DNA from: Pseudomonadota bacterium
GTDB taxonomy: Bacteria; Pseudomonadota; Alphaproteobacteria; Rhizobiales; Xanthobacteraceae
DNA: 33,535 nucleotides
Assembly: GCA_021811945.1 (NCBI GenBank)
Contig: JAKAPE010000015.1
Coordinates: 1 to 33,535 of the forward strand
Reading direction: 5' to 3'
Position 1 is the first letter of the stretch; each line of letters starts with the position of its first letter. The notes beneath the pieces are model-generated. The model was not told where the DNA came from and did not search any database. It saw nothing but the letters and a program-made list of their open reading frames with translations. The position numbers and the translations under genes are program-made. Below are positions 10,340 through 20,109 of the stretch, piece after piece.

Positions 10340-10570
10340 TTGCGCGAACTTTGTCGCACCAACGATGCCGTGCTGATCTCGGCGATCGAAGCGCTGCTGA
10401 GAAGCGCGCAGATCGAGCACTTGGTCGTCGATCAGAATATGAGCGTGCTCGAAGGCTCAATCGGCATTTTCCCGCGCCGCGTCTTGGTGGACGGGGACGA
10501 CCTTGACGCCGCGCGCCGGCTTTTGAGCGAGGCCGGCTTCGGCAAGGAGCTGCGCCGGGATGGCGGCTGA
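10340..10570 (+). CDS. DUF2007-type small protein
   Basis: MRELCRTNDAVLISAIEALLRSAQIEHLVVDQNMSVLEGSIGIFPRRVLVDGDDLDAARRLLSEAGFGKELR; TTG start 5 nt after the GT2 stop. Confidence 0.85.
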   Translation: MRELCRTNDAVLISAIEALLRSAQIEHLVVDQNMSVLEGSIGIFPRRVLVDGDDLDAARRLLSEAGFGKELRRDGG

Positions 10571-10579
10571 AAGCGGCCA

Positions 10580-11422
10580 ATGAGCAAGGACATGACCGCC
10601 GAAATAAGCGAGGACGCCGTTCTCGACGGCCGGCTGGTGCTGCGCCAGCCGCGCCGCGGCCATCGCTTCGGCCACGATGCCGTCCTGCTGGCGGCGGCGG
10701 TTTCCGCCCGTGGCGGCGACCACGCCGTCGATCTTGGCGCCGGCGTCGGTGCGGCGGGACTAGCGCTCGCGCGCCGCGTCGAAGGCTTGGCCGTCACCTT
10801 GATCGACATCGACCCGGAACTCTGTCGGCTCGCCAGGGAGAACGCCGCGCGCAATGGCCTTGTTGCGCGGGTGCGCGCCGTTTGCCTCGATGTCGCCGCG
10901 TCCGCCGCCGCTTTCGCCGCCGCCGGCCTTGGCCCGGGCACAGCGGCGCAGATTTTGATGAATCCGCCGTTTAATCCGGCACGGCAGGGAATACCCTCGC
11001 CCGATCGCCGGCGTCGGCTAGCGCGTAGTGCCGCCGATGAGACGCTGCGGATGTGGGTCGGCGCGGCTGCGCGGCTTCTTCGCGGCCAGGGCACGTTGAC
11101 GATGATCTGCCGCGCCGACGCGCTCGACGTCGTGCTGGCGGCTTTCTCGGCGGAAAACCTCGGTGGAATCTCCCTGCTGCCGGTCTATGCCAAACCCGGC
11201 GCGCCGGCGATCCGCGTGCTGGCGCGCGCCGTGAAGGCGAGCCGGACGCCGCTGTCGTTGCTGCCGGGCTTCCTCCTCGCCGACGAAACCGGGAAGCCGA
11301 CGGCGCAAGCCGAAGGGGTCTTGCGCAGAGGCGCCATGTTGCCTCTGGCCGGGAACCGAAACGGCCGCGCCCAGCCGTTAGGCGGATCGGCCGGCCCAGC
11401 AAAAGCCGTTCCAGAGGATTAA
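10580..11422 (+). CDS. TrmN6-like N6-adenine methyltransferase
   Basis: SAM motif VDLGAGVGAAGLALARR and catalytic NPPF (QILMNPPFNPARQG); YfiC/TrmN6-type opening DGRLVLRQPRRGHRFGHDAVLLAAA. Confidence 0.9.
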   Translation: MSKDMTAEISEDAVLDGRLVLRQPRRGHRFGHDAVLLAAAVSARGGDHAVDLGAGVGAAGLALARRVEGLAVTLIDIDPELCRLARENAARNGLVARVRAVCLDVAASAAAFAAAGLGPGTAAQILMNPPFNPARQGIPSPDRRRRLARSAADETLRMWVGAAARLLRGQGTLTMICRADALDVVLAAFSAENLGGISLLPVYAKPGAPAIRVLARAVKASRTPLSLLPGFLLADETGKPTAQAEGVLRRGAMLPLAGNRNGRAQPLGGSAGPAKAVPED

Positions 11423-11459
11423 CAAACGTTTACTTGAGCCGCATGGAGCCGCGCTTTAT

Positions 11460-12368
11460 GTGGATTTCATGAGCGAACCCCGGACGGACGAACGCGAGGG
11501 TGGCGCGTGGACGCGTGCGCTGGCGGCGCTGCGCGGGCTTGTTCCCGCGCGCTGGCGCGGCGACCGGGTGGTGGTGCCGGTCGTGCGGCTCAACGGTATC
11601 ATCGGCTTCTCCACGCCGCTCAAACCGGGCCTCACGCTCGCTGGGGTCGCGCGCACGCTCGAACGGGCCTTCGCGGTGCGCAAGGCCGCGGTCGTGGTGC
11701 TCGCCATCAACTCGCCCGGCGGTTCGCCGGTGCAGTCGCACCTGATCTTCCGCCGTATCCGTCAACTGGCGCAGGAAAAGAGGCGCCGAGTCATTGCATT
11801 CGTGGAGGACGCCGCCGCCTCCGGGGGCTACATGATCGCCTGCGCCGCCGACGAGATCATTGCCGATCCGCATTCGATCGTCGGCTCGATTGGCGTCGTC
11901 GGCGGCTCGTTCGGCTTCGACAGGTTCATCGCCAGGCTCGGCATCGAACGCCGGCTGTACACCTCCGGTGCTCACAAGGCCATGCTCGACCCGTTCCTGC
12001 CGGAAAATCCCGACGACGTCGAACGGCTGAAGAAGCTGCAACGAGAAATCCACGAGGATTTCATCTCACTGGTGAAGACGCGGCGCGGCGACAAGTTGGT
12101 CGGTTCCGAAGAAGACTTGTTTTCCGGCGAATATTGGACCGGGCGGCGGGCGCTCGACCTCGGCCTCGTCGATGCTGTCGGCGAATTGCGGGACACTTTG
12201 CGGGCGCGTTTCGGCGACAAGGTGGCCACGCCGCTCATCAGCGTCGAACGCCGATTGTTCGGACGGCGGGTTGCAGGCGTCGGCGGCGAGCCGATGCCGG
12301 CGAGCCTTGCCGAGGACATTATTTCGGCGCTCGAAGCTCGCGCGATGTGGGCGCGGTACGGACTCTGA
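11460..12368 (+). CDS. S49 family peptidase (SppA/SohB-like)
   Basis: INSPGGSPVQSHLIFRRIRQLA, EDAAASGGYMIACAADEIIADPHSIVGSIGVV; start GTG 11460 or ATG 11469. Confidence 0.94.
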   Translation: MDFMSEPRTDEREGGAWTRALAALRGLVPARWRGDRVVVPVVRLNGIIGFSTPLKPGLTLAGVARTLERAFAVRKAAVVVLAINSPGGSPVQSHLIFRRIRQLAQEKRRRVIAFVEDAAASGGYMIACAADEIIADPHSIVGSIGVVGGSFGFDRFIARLGIERRLYTSGAHKAMLDPFLPENPDDVERLKKLQREIHEDFISLVKTRRGDKLVGSEEDLFSGEYWTGRRALDLGLVDAVGELRDTLRARFGDKVATPLISVERRLFGRRVAGVGGEPMPASLAEDIISALEARAMWARYGL

Positions 12369-12380
12369 CGGGAGGTTACG

Positions 12381-12575
12381 ATGTCGCAGGTACTGGCCGT
12401 CGCACTCGGGATGATGGGAGCTGCGGCCCTGGTACGCTGGTGCTTCAAGGAGATGGCGCGCGTGAACGCCGAACTCGATCACGTGCGCCAGCGATCTGCC
12501 GTTGAGCCGGTCGACCGCAATGCGTTGCCGACGCTCAAGCGCGACCCGGAAACCGGAGAGTACCGGCCCGGCTAG
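12381..12575 (+). CDS. Small conserved-looking membrane protein, unknown function
   Basis: 64 aa, N-terminal TM helix ([22 protein letters not shown]), 12 nt after the S49 gene. Confidence 0.7.
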   Translation: MSQVLAVALGMMGAAALVRWCFKEMARVNAELDHVRQRSAVEPVDRNALPTLKRDPETGEYRPG

Positions 12576-12581
12576 TGTCCC

Positions 12582-12672
12582 GATTCCGAAGTTCGCATCA
12601 TATCGCGGCTCTCTCGTTTGCGAACTTCGGAATCGCCGAGGCTTGCCGGCGAGACTTGACCGCCGGCAAGCC
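12582..12672. repeat. Two consecutive perfect inverted repeats (16-bp stem, then 12-bp stem)
   Basis: GATTCCGAAGTTCGCA(12582-12597)/TGCGAACTTCGGAATC(12619-12634); GGCTTGCCGGCG(12640-12651)/CGCCGGCAAGCC(12661-12672). Confidence 0.9.
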
Positions 12673-12690
12673 TTCCCGCAACAACGCCGC

Positions 12691-13665
12691 ATGAACGACG
12701 ATTTGCCGCGGCACATGCGTCCGGACCGCTCCTTTCAGGGGCTGATCCTGGCGTTGCAGCGGTATTGGGCCGATTGGGGTTGCGTCATCCTGCAGCCCTA
12801 CGACATGGAGGTCGGCGCCGGCACATTCCATCCGGCGACGACGCTGCGTTCGCTCGGGCCAAGACCGTGGAATGCAGCCTATGTGCAGCCCTCGCGGCGG
12901 CCCAAGGACGGCCGGTATGGGGAAAATCCCAACCGCTTGCAGCATTACTATCAGCTCCAGGTGATCCTGAAGCCGTCGCCGGACGATTTGCAGGAGCTTT
13001 ATCTCCAATCGCTCCGTGCCATCGGCATCGATCCAAAGCTTCACGACATCCGCTTCGTGGAGGACGACTGGGAGAGTCCGACGCTGGGCGCCTGGGGGCT
13101 CGGCTGGGAGTGCTGGTGCGACGGCATGGAGGTTTCGCAGTTCACCTATTTCCAGCAGGTTGCGGGTTTTGAATGCGCGCCGGTGTCCGGCGAATTGACC
13201 TACGGCCTCGAGCGCCTGGCAATGTACGTGCAGGGTGTGGAGAACGTCTTCGAACTCAACTTCAACGGCCGCGAGGGCGAAGAGAAGGTGACCTACGGCG
13301 ACATCTTCCTGCAGGCGGAACAGGAATATTCCCGACACAATTTCGAATATGCCGACACCGACATGCTGTTCGCGCAGTTCAAGATGGCCGAATCGGCGTG
13401 CCGAAAATATCTCGAAGCGGGCTGGAAGCCCCTTCCCTACCCTCCCCAGCATGCGGAAGGCGGCGAGGAGGTCGGCAACCGCGGCCGCCATCTGATGGTA
13501 CTGCCGGCCTATGACCAGTGCATCAAGGCCAGCCACATTTTCAATCTGCTCGATGCGCGCGGCGTGATCTCGGTGACCGAGCGGCAGAGCTACATCCTGC
13601 GAGTGCGCGAACTCGCCAAGGCCTGTGGCGAGGCGTGGCTCGCGACCGAAGGCGGCGGAGCATGA
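12691..13665 (+). CDS. glyQ: Glycyl-tRNA synthetase alpha subunit
   Basis: [91 protein letters not shown] 12691 in the 12502 ORF frame. Confidence 0.98.
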   Translation: MNDDLPRHMRPDRSFQGLILALQRYWADWGCVILQPYDMEVGAGTFHPATTLRSLGPRPWNAAYVQPSRRPKDGRYGENPNRLQHYYQLQVILKPSPDDLQELYLQSLRAIGIDPKLHDIRFVEDDWESPTLGAWGLGWECWCDGMEVSQFTYFQQVAGFECAPVSGELTYGLERLAMYVQGVENVFELNFNGREGEEKVTYGDIFLQAEQEYSRHNFEYADTDMLFAQFKMAESACRKYLEAGWKPLPYPPQHAEGGEEVGNRGRHLMVLPAYDQCIKASHIFNLLDARGVISVTERQSYILRVRELAKACGEAWLATEGGGA

Positions 13666-13906
13666 AAGGTGCTCACTCGCCTGCGCGACAGCAGCCTCGA
13701 TCGTTTCGCCGTTAATGCTGACGGTTTCGGTCCGCAGCGGCAACCTCCGGCGCCAAAGGATCGCAGTGAGCCGCCCGCGCCTTCGGCCCTCATCAGGTCT
13801 CCGGTAAACCGCATGTGGTCTAGTGTCATCGACGTGCCTTCTTGTGGCGCTTGCCCGCCTGTGTACAAGCAGCCTTACATCCCCTGACGATTTTGGAGAG
13901 CTACTC

Positions 13907-14164
13907 ATGAACGAAATGCCTGAAATCGGCGGACGAGCGCCGATCACGATTGAGGTCGAGGCCGGCAAGAGCTACTGGTGGTGCGCCTGCGGCCGCTCGA
14001 AGTCGCAGCCGTTCTGCGACGGTTCCCATAAGGTCACCTCCTTCACGCCGATCGAATTCAAGCCGATGAAATCGGAACAGGTCTGGTTCTGCGCCTGCAA
14101 GCGCTCCGGCAAAAAGCCGCTGTGCGACGGCACACACAAGACACTGGCGGCACAGAACGGATAG
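13907..14164 (+). CDS. CDGSH iron-sulfur domain protein (two CDGSH-type motifs)
   Basis: WWCACGRSKSQPFCDGSHK and WFCACKRSGKKPLCDGTHK. Confidence 0.95.
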   Translation: MNEMPEIGGRAPITIEVEAGKSYWWCACGRSKSQPFCDGSHKVTSFTPIEFKPMKSEQVWFCACKRSGKKPLCDGTHKTLAAQNG

Positions 14165-14197
14165 CAGCATGCGTATTCTCGCGGCGGCCATTGCTTG

Positions 14198-14259
14198 TCT
14201 TCACCCTCCCCTGGACGGGGAGGGTCGGACCGCCGAAAGGCGGTCCGGGGTGGGGTGAC
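14198..14259 (+). repeat. Left copy of a ~60-bp palindromic repeat flanking the DUF559 gene
   Basis: TCTTCACCCTCCCCTGGACGGGGAGGGTCGGACCGCCGAAAGGCGGTCCGGGGTGGGGTGAC; inverted copy at 14701-14758. Confidence 0.9.
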
Positions 14260-14294
14260 AGCCTCGCCGCGTTTGCTGCGCCGGAGTGGCACGC

Positions 14295-14756
14295 ATGGCA
14301 CAAATGCCCATCGACAGGTTTCGCCGCGCAATCGCCCGTCGGCTGCGCACACGCGCCACTGAGACGGAGATGCTGCTGTGGAAACGCCTTCGTGACATCG
14401 AGACGGACGGAACGCATTTTCGCCGTCAAGTACCCATCGGGCCTTACGTAGCCGATTTCGCCTGCATGGCGGCGCGATTAGTGATTGAACTGGACGGCTC
14501 GCAACACGCCACCGAAGAGCAGAGAGCAAAGGACGCGCACCGTACACGCTGGCTCGAATCGGAAGGCTATCGCGTGCTCCGTTTTTGGAATAGCGATCTT
14601 GCTTATAACATGGATGGCGTGCTGGAGACCATATACGCGGCGCTTTATGGTTCGCGTGATTCCGAGACGCAATCCCTGAAGCACAATCGGCGGCAACGCC
14701 GTCACCCCACCCCGGCGCGCTTCGCGCGCCGACCCTCCCCCTCCAGGGGAGGGTGA
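14295..14756 (+). CDS. DUF559 (Vsr/restriction-endonuclease-like fold) protein
   Basis: [92 protein letters not shown] 14295 chosen (14286 GTG also possible). Confidence 0.93.
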   Translation: MAQMPIDRFRRAIARRLRTRATETEMLLWKRLRDIETDGTHFRRQVPIGPYVADFACMAARLVIELDGSQHATEEQRAKDAHRTRWLESEGYRVLRFWNSDLAYNMDGVLETIYAALYGSRDSETQSLKHNRRQRRHPTPARFARRPSPSRGG

Positions 14757-14758
14757 AA
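14701..14758 (-). repeat. Right, inverted copy of the palindromic repeat flanking the DUF559 gene
   Basis: Reverse complement TTTCACCCTCCCCTGGAGGGGGAGGGTCGGCGCGCGAAGCGCGCCGGGGTGGGGTGAC aligns to 14198-14259; it overlaps the 3' end of the DUF559 CDS. Confidence 0.9.
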
Positions 14759-14766
14759 GACCGAAC

Positions 14767-16929
14767 ATGCCCGACCTGCTGCTCGAACTCTTCTCCGAGG
14801 AAATTCCGGCGCGCATGCAGGCGCGGGCGGCGGACGATTTGCGCCGGCTGGTGACCGGCCGGCTGGTCGATGCCGGTCTGCTCTACGAAGGCGCCAAGGC
14901 GTTCGTGACGCCACGCCGCCTGGCGCTTTCCGTACACGGCCTGCCGGCACGGCAGGCGGACGTGCACGAGGAGAAGAAGGGACCGCGCGTCGGCGCCCCG
15001 GAGGCCGCAATCGCCGGCTTCGTCAAGGCCGCAGGACTTAAATCCATCGGCGAAGCCAGGGTGCAGGCGGACAAGAAAGGCGACTTTTATGTCGCCGTGA
15101 TCGAGAAGCCCGGTCGCCCTGCGATCGAAGTGATCGGCGAAATCCTGCCGGACGTGATCGGGAATTTTTCCTGGCCGAAATCCATGCGCTGGGGCACGCG
15201 GTCAAAGGAACCTGGGGCGCTGAACTGGGTGCGGCCGCTGCATTCGATCCTCGCCACCTTCGGGCCGGAGACCGAGGAGCCGGATATCGTGCCCTTCAAG
15301 ATTGACGGCATCGCCGCCGGCAACGTTACCCGCGGCCATCGCTTCATGGCGCCCGACCGGATCGCCGTGCGCCGGCTCGCCGACTACATGCAGAAGCTCG
15401 ATCGGGCCAAGGTCGTGCTCGACCCTGAGCGGCGGCGCGACATCATCCTCGCCGAGGCCAAGAACCTGGCCTTCGCCCAGGGCCTCGAACTCATCGAGGA
15501 CGACGGCCTGCTTGCCGAGGTCGCCGGCCTGGTCGAATGGCCGGTGGTGCTGACGGGTTCTTTTGATCCTGGCTTTCTCCACATTCCGCCGGAGATGATC
15601 CGCGCCACCATCCGCAACAACCAGAAATGTTTCGTCCTGCGCGATCCGGCTCACGCAAAACTTGCCGACAAATTCATTCTCGTCGCCAATATCGAAGCCG
15701 AGGACGGCGGCAAGGCGATCCTCGCCGGCAACGAACACGTCATCCGTGCCCGTCTTGCCGACGCCAAGTTCTTCTATGAAACCGATGCCAAAACGCCGCT
15801 GGAAGCGCGGCTGGAAAAATTCAAGGACATCGTCTTTCATGAAAAGCTCGGCACCCAATGGGAGCGCATCGAAAGGATCGAGCGGCTTGCGGCAGAGCTC
15901 GCCCCGCTGGTCGGCGCTGACGTCGAGAAGGCCAGGCGAGCAGCGCGCCTGTGCAAGGCCGATCTGCTCACGGAAGCGGTCGGCGAGTTTCCCGAGCTGC
16001 AAGGCGTCATGGGAAAATACTACGCCGAGGAGCAAGGCGAGGACGAAGCGGTCGCCCATGCGATCGAGGACCACTATAAGCCGCAAGGACCCGACGACTT
16101 CGTGCCCAGTGAGCCGGTTTCGGTTGCGGTAGCGCTGGCGGATAAAATCGATACGCTGGCGGGCTTCTGGGCTGTCGGCGAAAAGCCGACAGGGAGCAAG
16201 GACCCATTTGCGCTGCGAAGGGCGGCGCTGGGGGCGATACGCGTCATTCTCGACAATGAACTGCGGCTTCGGTTGATCCCTCTGCTCGTGGACCATTTCG
16301 GCGTCATTGCCGGGCTTGACCTGGCAATCCATGCAACCGCGACGCATACACAAACCAGAAAGATGGATCACCGGGTCAAGCCCGGTGATGACAGCCGAGG
16401 AGTCGATGACCTCCTGGTCTTTCTGGCCGACCGCCTCAAAGTACAGCTCCGCGAGCAAGGGGCGCGGCATGATCTGGTAGACGCGGTGTTTGCGCTGGAA
16501 GGCCAGGACGATCTCGTCCTCATCGTCCGCCGCGTCGAGGCGCTGGGAAAATTCCTCGATACCGAGGACGGCAAGAACCTCCTCGCCGGCTACAAGCGCG
16601 CGACCAGCATCATCCGCATCGAGGAGAAGCGGGACGATCGCGCTTATAAAGGCGCACCCGATCCGAAGCTCTATGAACTTACCGAAGAGGAGACGTTGGC
16701 GCGCGAGATCCAACTGGCCAAGGAAATTGCCGCGCGAGCAATCGAGATGGAGGATTTTGAAGCAGCCATGCGTCCTATGGCGAGACTACGGCACAGCGTA
16801 GATGCCTTCTTCGACAAGGTGACGGTCAATGTCGAAGACAGAGGGCTACGGGAGAACCGGCTGAGACTGCTCAACGAGATCCGCGCCGCGACGCGCGCCG
16901 TGGCCGATTTCTCCCGCATCGAGGGGTAA
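14767..16929 (+). CDS. glyS: Glycyl-tRNA synthetase beta subunit, with a 30-aa repeat-derived insertion
   Basis: [29 protein letters not shown]..., [31 protein letters not shown]; insertion [30 protein letters not shown]. Confidence 0.97.
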   Translation: MPDLLLELFSEEIPARMQARAADDLRRLVTGRLVDAGLLYEGAKAFVTPRRLALSVHGLPARQADVHEEKKGPRVGAPEAAIAGFVKAAGLKSIGEARVQADKKGDFYVAVIEKPGRPAIEVIGEILPDVIGNFSWPKSMRWGTRSKEPGALNWVRPLHSILATFGPETEEPDIVPFKIDGIAAGNVTRGHRFMAPDRIAVRRLADYMQKLDRAKVVLDPERRRDIILAEAKNLAFAQGLELIEDDGLLAEVAGLVEWPVVLTGSFDPGFLHIPPEMIRATIRNNQKCFVLRDPAHAKLADKFILVANIEAEDGGKAILAGNEHVIRARLADAKFFYETDAKTPLEARLEKFKDIVFHEKLGTQWERIERIERLAAELAPLVGADVEKARRAARLCKADLLTEAVGEFPELQGVMGKYYAEEQGEDEAVAHAIEDHYKPQGPDDFVPSEPVSVAVALADKIDTLAGFWAVGEKPTGSKDPFALRRAALGAIRVILDNELRLRLIPLLVDHFGVIAGLDLAIHATATHTQTRKMDHRVKPGDDSRGVDDLLVFLADRLKVQLREQGARHDLVDAVFALEGQDDLVLIVRRVEALGKFLDTEDGKNLLAGYKRATSIIRIEEKRDDRAYKGAPDPKLYELTEEETLAREIQLAKEIAARAIEMEDFEAAMRPMARLRHSVDAFFDKVTVNVEDRGLRENRLRLLNEIRAATRAVADFSRIEG
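16303..16392 (+). repeat. Palindromic intergenic-type repeat inserted in-frame in glyS (90 nt)
   Basis: GTCATTGCCGGGCTTGACCTGGCAATCCAT...ATGGATCACCGGGTCAAGCCCGGTGATGAC; outer arms GTCAT..CCGGGCTTGACC / GGTCAAGCCCGG..ATGAC. Confidence 0.92.
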
Positions 16930-17043
16930 AGGGTTCCCAATTTTCCGAATCCTGCTAGAACGGAACGCGCCGCCGCGCGTTCTCTGGCTGGCGGCGTCCC
17001 GCCGGTGTTTTCATCCTGCCACACGCAAAGCGAGGGAAAACCG

Positions 17044-17199
17044 ATGGTCATCACCGCCGCGCATATTGCGCCGCTTGCCGCCCTCATAGCCGGGATTCTC
17101 ATCCTTCTCGTGCCGCGGCTCTTGAGCTATATCGTGGCGATCTATCTGATCATCGTCGGATTGGTGGGGCTTAATGTGATCCATCATTTCCTTCGCTGA
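17044..17199 (+). CDS. DUF3096-type small membrane protein (51 aa)
   Basis: MVITAAHIAPLAALIAGILILLVPRLLSYIVAIYLIIVGLVGLNVIHHFLR; ATG 17044 inside the 17005 ORF. Confidence 0.85.
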   Translation: MVITAAHIAPLAALIAGILILLVPRLLSYIVAIYLIIVGLVGLNVIHHFLR

Positions 17200-17228
17200 G
17201 GCTGCCGCGTTTCCCTCCGGATGAACCA

Positions 17229-20087
17229 ATGGCCAAGTCGAAATCTCGCAAATCCTCCCGCGCTGCACCGCGGCCGTCGCCGAAGCTCGCGGCGCGCAAC
17301 AAGGCCGCTGACGACGAGCACGCGGCGCGGTCGCCGGCGCAGCGCCGCAAGGCGCACCGTGGCCCCACGGCGGTGATCAAAGCCGCCCCCCCGACAACGG
17401 CGCCGGCGCGGAGGAAGTGGGTCTACGCTTTTGGCGGCGGCGACGCCGAGGGCCGCGCCGCGATGCGCAACCTTCTCGGCGGCAAGGGCTCGGGCCTTGC
17501 CGAGATGGCGCATCTCGGCCTGCCGGTGCCGCCCGGTTTCACCATAACCACGGAGGTCTGCACCTATTTCTACGACAAAGACAGAACCTACCCGAAGGAT
17601 CTGAAGGCCCAGGTCGATGTCGCGCTCGCCGAAGTCGGCCGCCTTGCCGGAAAGACGTTCGGCGATGCGGAGAACCCGCTGCTGGTCTCGGTGCGCTCGG
17701 GCGCGCGCGCCTCGATGCCGGGAATGATGGACACGGTGCTCAATCTCGGCCTCAATGACGTGACTGCGGCGGCGCTAGCGCGGAAATCGGGCGACCGGCG
17801 CTTCGCCTATGACAGCTACCGGCGCTTCATCACCATGTATGCCGACGTGGTACTCGGCATAGCGCATCATCACTTTGAGGAAATCCTCGACGACTACAAG
17901 GAGCGCCACGGCTACAAGCTCGACACCGACCTTGACGCCGCCGACTGGGAAGAACTCATCGCCCGCTACAAGGAACGCGTCGCCGAAGAGACAACCGCGC
18001 CGTTCCCGCAGGATCCGCAGACGCAGTTGTGGGGCGCGATCGACGCCGTGTTGGGCTCTTGGATGAACCAGCGCGCCGTCACCTATCGCCGCCTTCATGG
18101 TATTCCGAAAAGCTGGGGCACGGCCGTCAACGTACAGGCCATGGTGTTCGGCAACATGGGCGAAACGTCCGCCACCGGCGTCGCCTTCACCCGCAATCCG
18201 TCCACGGGCGAGAAGAAGCTCTACGGCGAATTCCTGATCAACGCCCAGGGCGAAGACGTGGTCGCCGGCATCCGCACGCCGCAGGAGATCACCGAGGAAG
18301 CACGCAAGGAAGCGGGCTCGCAAAAGCCGTCGATGGAACGGGCGCTGCCGCAAGCCTTTGCCGAATTGAAGCGCGCCCATGCGGCCCTGGAAAAGCATTA
18401 CCGCGACATGCAGGACATCGAATTCACGGTCGAGCAGGGCAAGCTGTGGATGCTGCAGACGCGCAGCGGCAAACGCACCGCAGGGGCGGCACTGCGCATC
18501 GCCATCGAATTGGCGCGGGAAAAACTGATCAGCCGGGAGGAGGCGGTGACCCGCATCGATCCGCTCACCCTCGACCAGCTCCTGCATCCGACGATTGATC
18601 CGAACGCCGAACGCAAGGTGATCGCGACCGGCCTGCCGGCTTCGCCCGGCGCCGCCTGCGGCGAGATTGTGTTCTCATCCGAAGAAGCCGAAATACTGAA
18701 GAGCCAGGGGCACAAGGTGATCCTGGTGCGGGTTGAAACCTCGCCCGAGGATATCCACGGCATGCACGCCGCCGAGGGAATTTTGACCACGCGCGGCGGC
18801 ATGACTTCGCATGCCGCCGTGGTCGCGCGCGGCATGGGCAAGCCCTGCGTTTCCGGCGCCGGCGCGCTGCGCGTCGATTACCCCACCCAGACCGTCAGCG
18901 CCGGCGGCATCACGCTCAAGAAAGGCGACACGCTCACGATCGACGGCTCGAGCGGTCAGGTGCTGGACGGCAAGGTGGCGATGCGCGAGCCGGAGCTGGC
19001 CGGCGAATTCGCCACGCTGATGCAGTGGGCGGACCAGGTGCGCAAGCTCAAGGTTCGCGCCAACGCCGAGACGCCGGCCGACGCGCGCGCCGCGGTCAGA
19101 TTCGGCGCCGAGGGCATCGGGCTTTGCCGCACCGAGCATATGTTCTTCGAGGAGGATCGTATCCGCGCCGTGCGCGAGATGATCCTGGCGAACGACGAAA
19201 AGGCGCGCCGTGCCGCGCTCGTCAAACTGCTGCCGATGCAGCGCGCCGATTTCGTCGAATTGTTCAAAATCATGGGTGAGCGACCCGTCACCATCCGCCT
19301 GCTCGACCCGCCGCTGCATGAATTCCTGCCGCACAGCGAGGAAGAGATCGCCGCGGTGGCGGCGGCCATGAACGCGGATCCGAAAAAACTCGCCGACCGC
19401 GCTCACGAGCTGCACGAGTTCAACCCGATGCTCGGCTTCCGCGGCTGCCGCCTTGCGATCGCCTTTCCGGAAATCGCCGAGATGCAGGCGCGCGCCATCT
19501 TCGAGGCAGCGGTGGAGGCCGGCCGCGCCATTGGCGGTCCGGTGGCGCCGGAAATCATGGTGCCACTCGTCGCCGACAAGGCCGAGCTTGATGCGGTCAA
19601 GGCGGTGATCGACGCCGTCGCACAGACGGTTGCGGCGGAGACGGGGAGCAAAGTCAAATATCAGGTCGGCACCATGATCGAGCTGCCGCGTGCGGCGCTC
19701 AAGGCCGGTCAGATCGCCGAGACGGCCGAGTTCTTCTCTTTCGGCACCAACGATCTGACGCAGACCACTTTAGGCATCAGCCGCGACGATGCGGCGATGT
19801 TTCTCGGCATCTACGCGGCGCAGGGCATCTTTGCCGCCGATCCGTTCGTGACGCTCGACCGCGAGGGCGTGGGCGAATTGATCCACATCGCCGCCGAGCG
19901 CGGCCGGGCGAGCCGGGCGAAGCTCAAGCTCGGCATCTGCGGCGAGCACGGCGGCGATCCGGCCTCCATCGCCTTCTGCCACGAAGCCAAGCTCGACTAT
20001 GTGTCCTGCTCACCGTTCCGCGTGCCGATCGCACGTCTCGCCGCGGCGCAGGCGGCGCTCGGCAAGAGCGCGGCATCGCAGGCGTGA
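17229..20087 (+). CDS. ppdK: Pyruvate, phosphate dikinase
   Basis: KWVYAFGGGDAEGRAAMRNLLGGKGSGLAEMAHLGLPVPPGFTITTEVC; phosphohistidine motif ILTTRGGMTSHAAVVARGMGKPCVSGA. Confidence 0.98.
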   Translation: MAKSKSRKSSRAAPRPSPKLAARNKAADDEHAARSPAQRRKAHRGPTAVIKAAPPTTAPARRKWVYAFGGGDAEGRAAMRNLLGGKGSGLAEMAHLGLPVPPGFTITTEVCTYFYDKDRTYPKDLKAQVDVALAEVGRLAGKTFGDAENPLLVSVRSGARASMPGMMDTVLNLGLNDVTAAALARKSGDRRFAYDSYRRFITMYADVVLGIAHHHFEEILDDYKERHGYKLDTDLDAADWEELIARYKERVAEETTAPFPQDPQTQLWGAIDAVLGSWMNQRAVTYRRLHGIPKSWGTAVNVQAMVFGNMGETSATGVAFTRNPSTGEKKLYGEFLINAQGEDVVAGIRTPQEITEEARKEAGSQKPSMERALPQAFAELKRAHAALEKHYRDMQDIEFTVEQGKLWMLQTRSGKRTAGAALRIAIELAREKLISREEAVTRIDPLTLDQLLHPTIDPNAERKVIATGLPASPGAACGEIVFSSEEAEILKSQGHKVILVRVETSPEDIHGMHAAEGILTTRGGMTSHAAVVARGMGKPCVSGAGALRVDYPTQTVSAGGITLKKGDTLTIDGSSGQVLDGKVAMREPELAGEFATLMQWADQVRKLKVRANAETPADARAAVRFGAEGIGLCRTEHMFFEEDRIRAVREMILANDEKARRAALVKLLPMQRADFVELFKIMGERPVTIRLLDPPLHEFLPHSEEEIAAVAAAMNADPKKLADRAHELHEFNPMLGFRGCRLAIAFPEIAEMQARAIFEAAVEAGRAIGGPVAPEIMVPLVADKAELDAVKAVIDAVAQTVAAETGSKVKYQVGTMIELPRAALKAGQIAETAEFFSFGTNDLTQTTLGISRDDAAMFLGIYAAQGIFAADPFVTLDREGVGELIHIAAERGRASRAKLKLGICGEHGGDPASIAFCHEAKLDYVSCSPFRVPIARLAAAQAALGKSAASQA

Positions 20088-20109
20088 TATTATTTGAATT
20101 GCCGACCTG

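Noticed and set aside
12598-13968. 456-aa minus-strand ORF opposite glyQ
   Set aside because: Shadow ORF; glyQ on plus is unambiguous.
15202-16713. 503-aa minus-strand ORF opposite glyS
   Set aside because: Shadow ORF; composition typical of antisense GC-rich reading frames.
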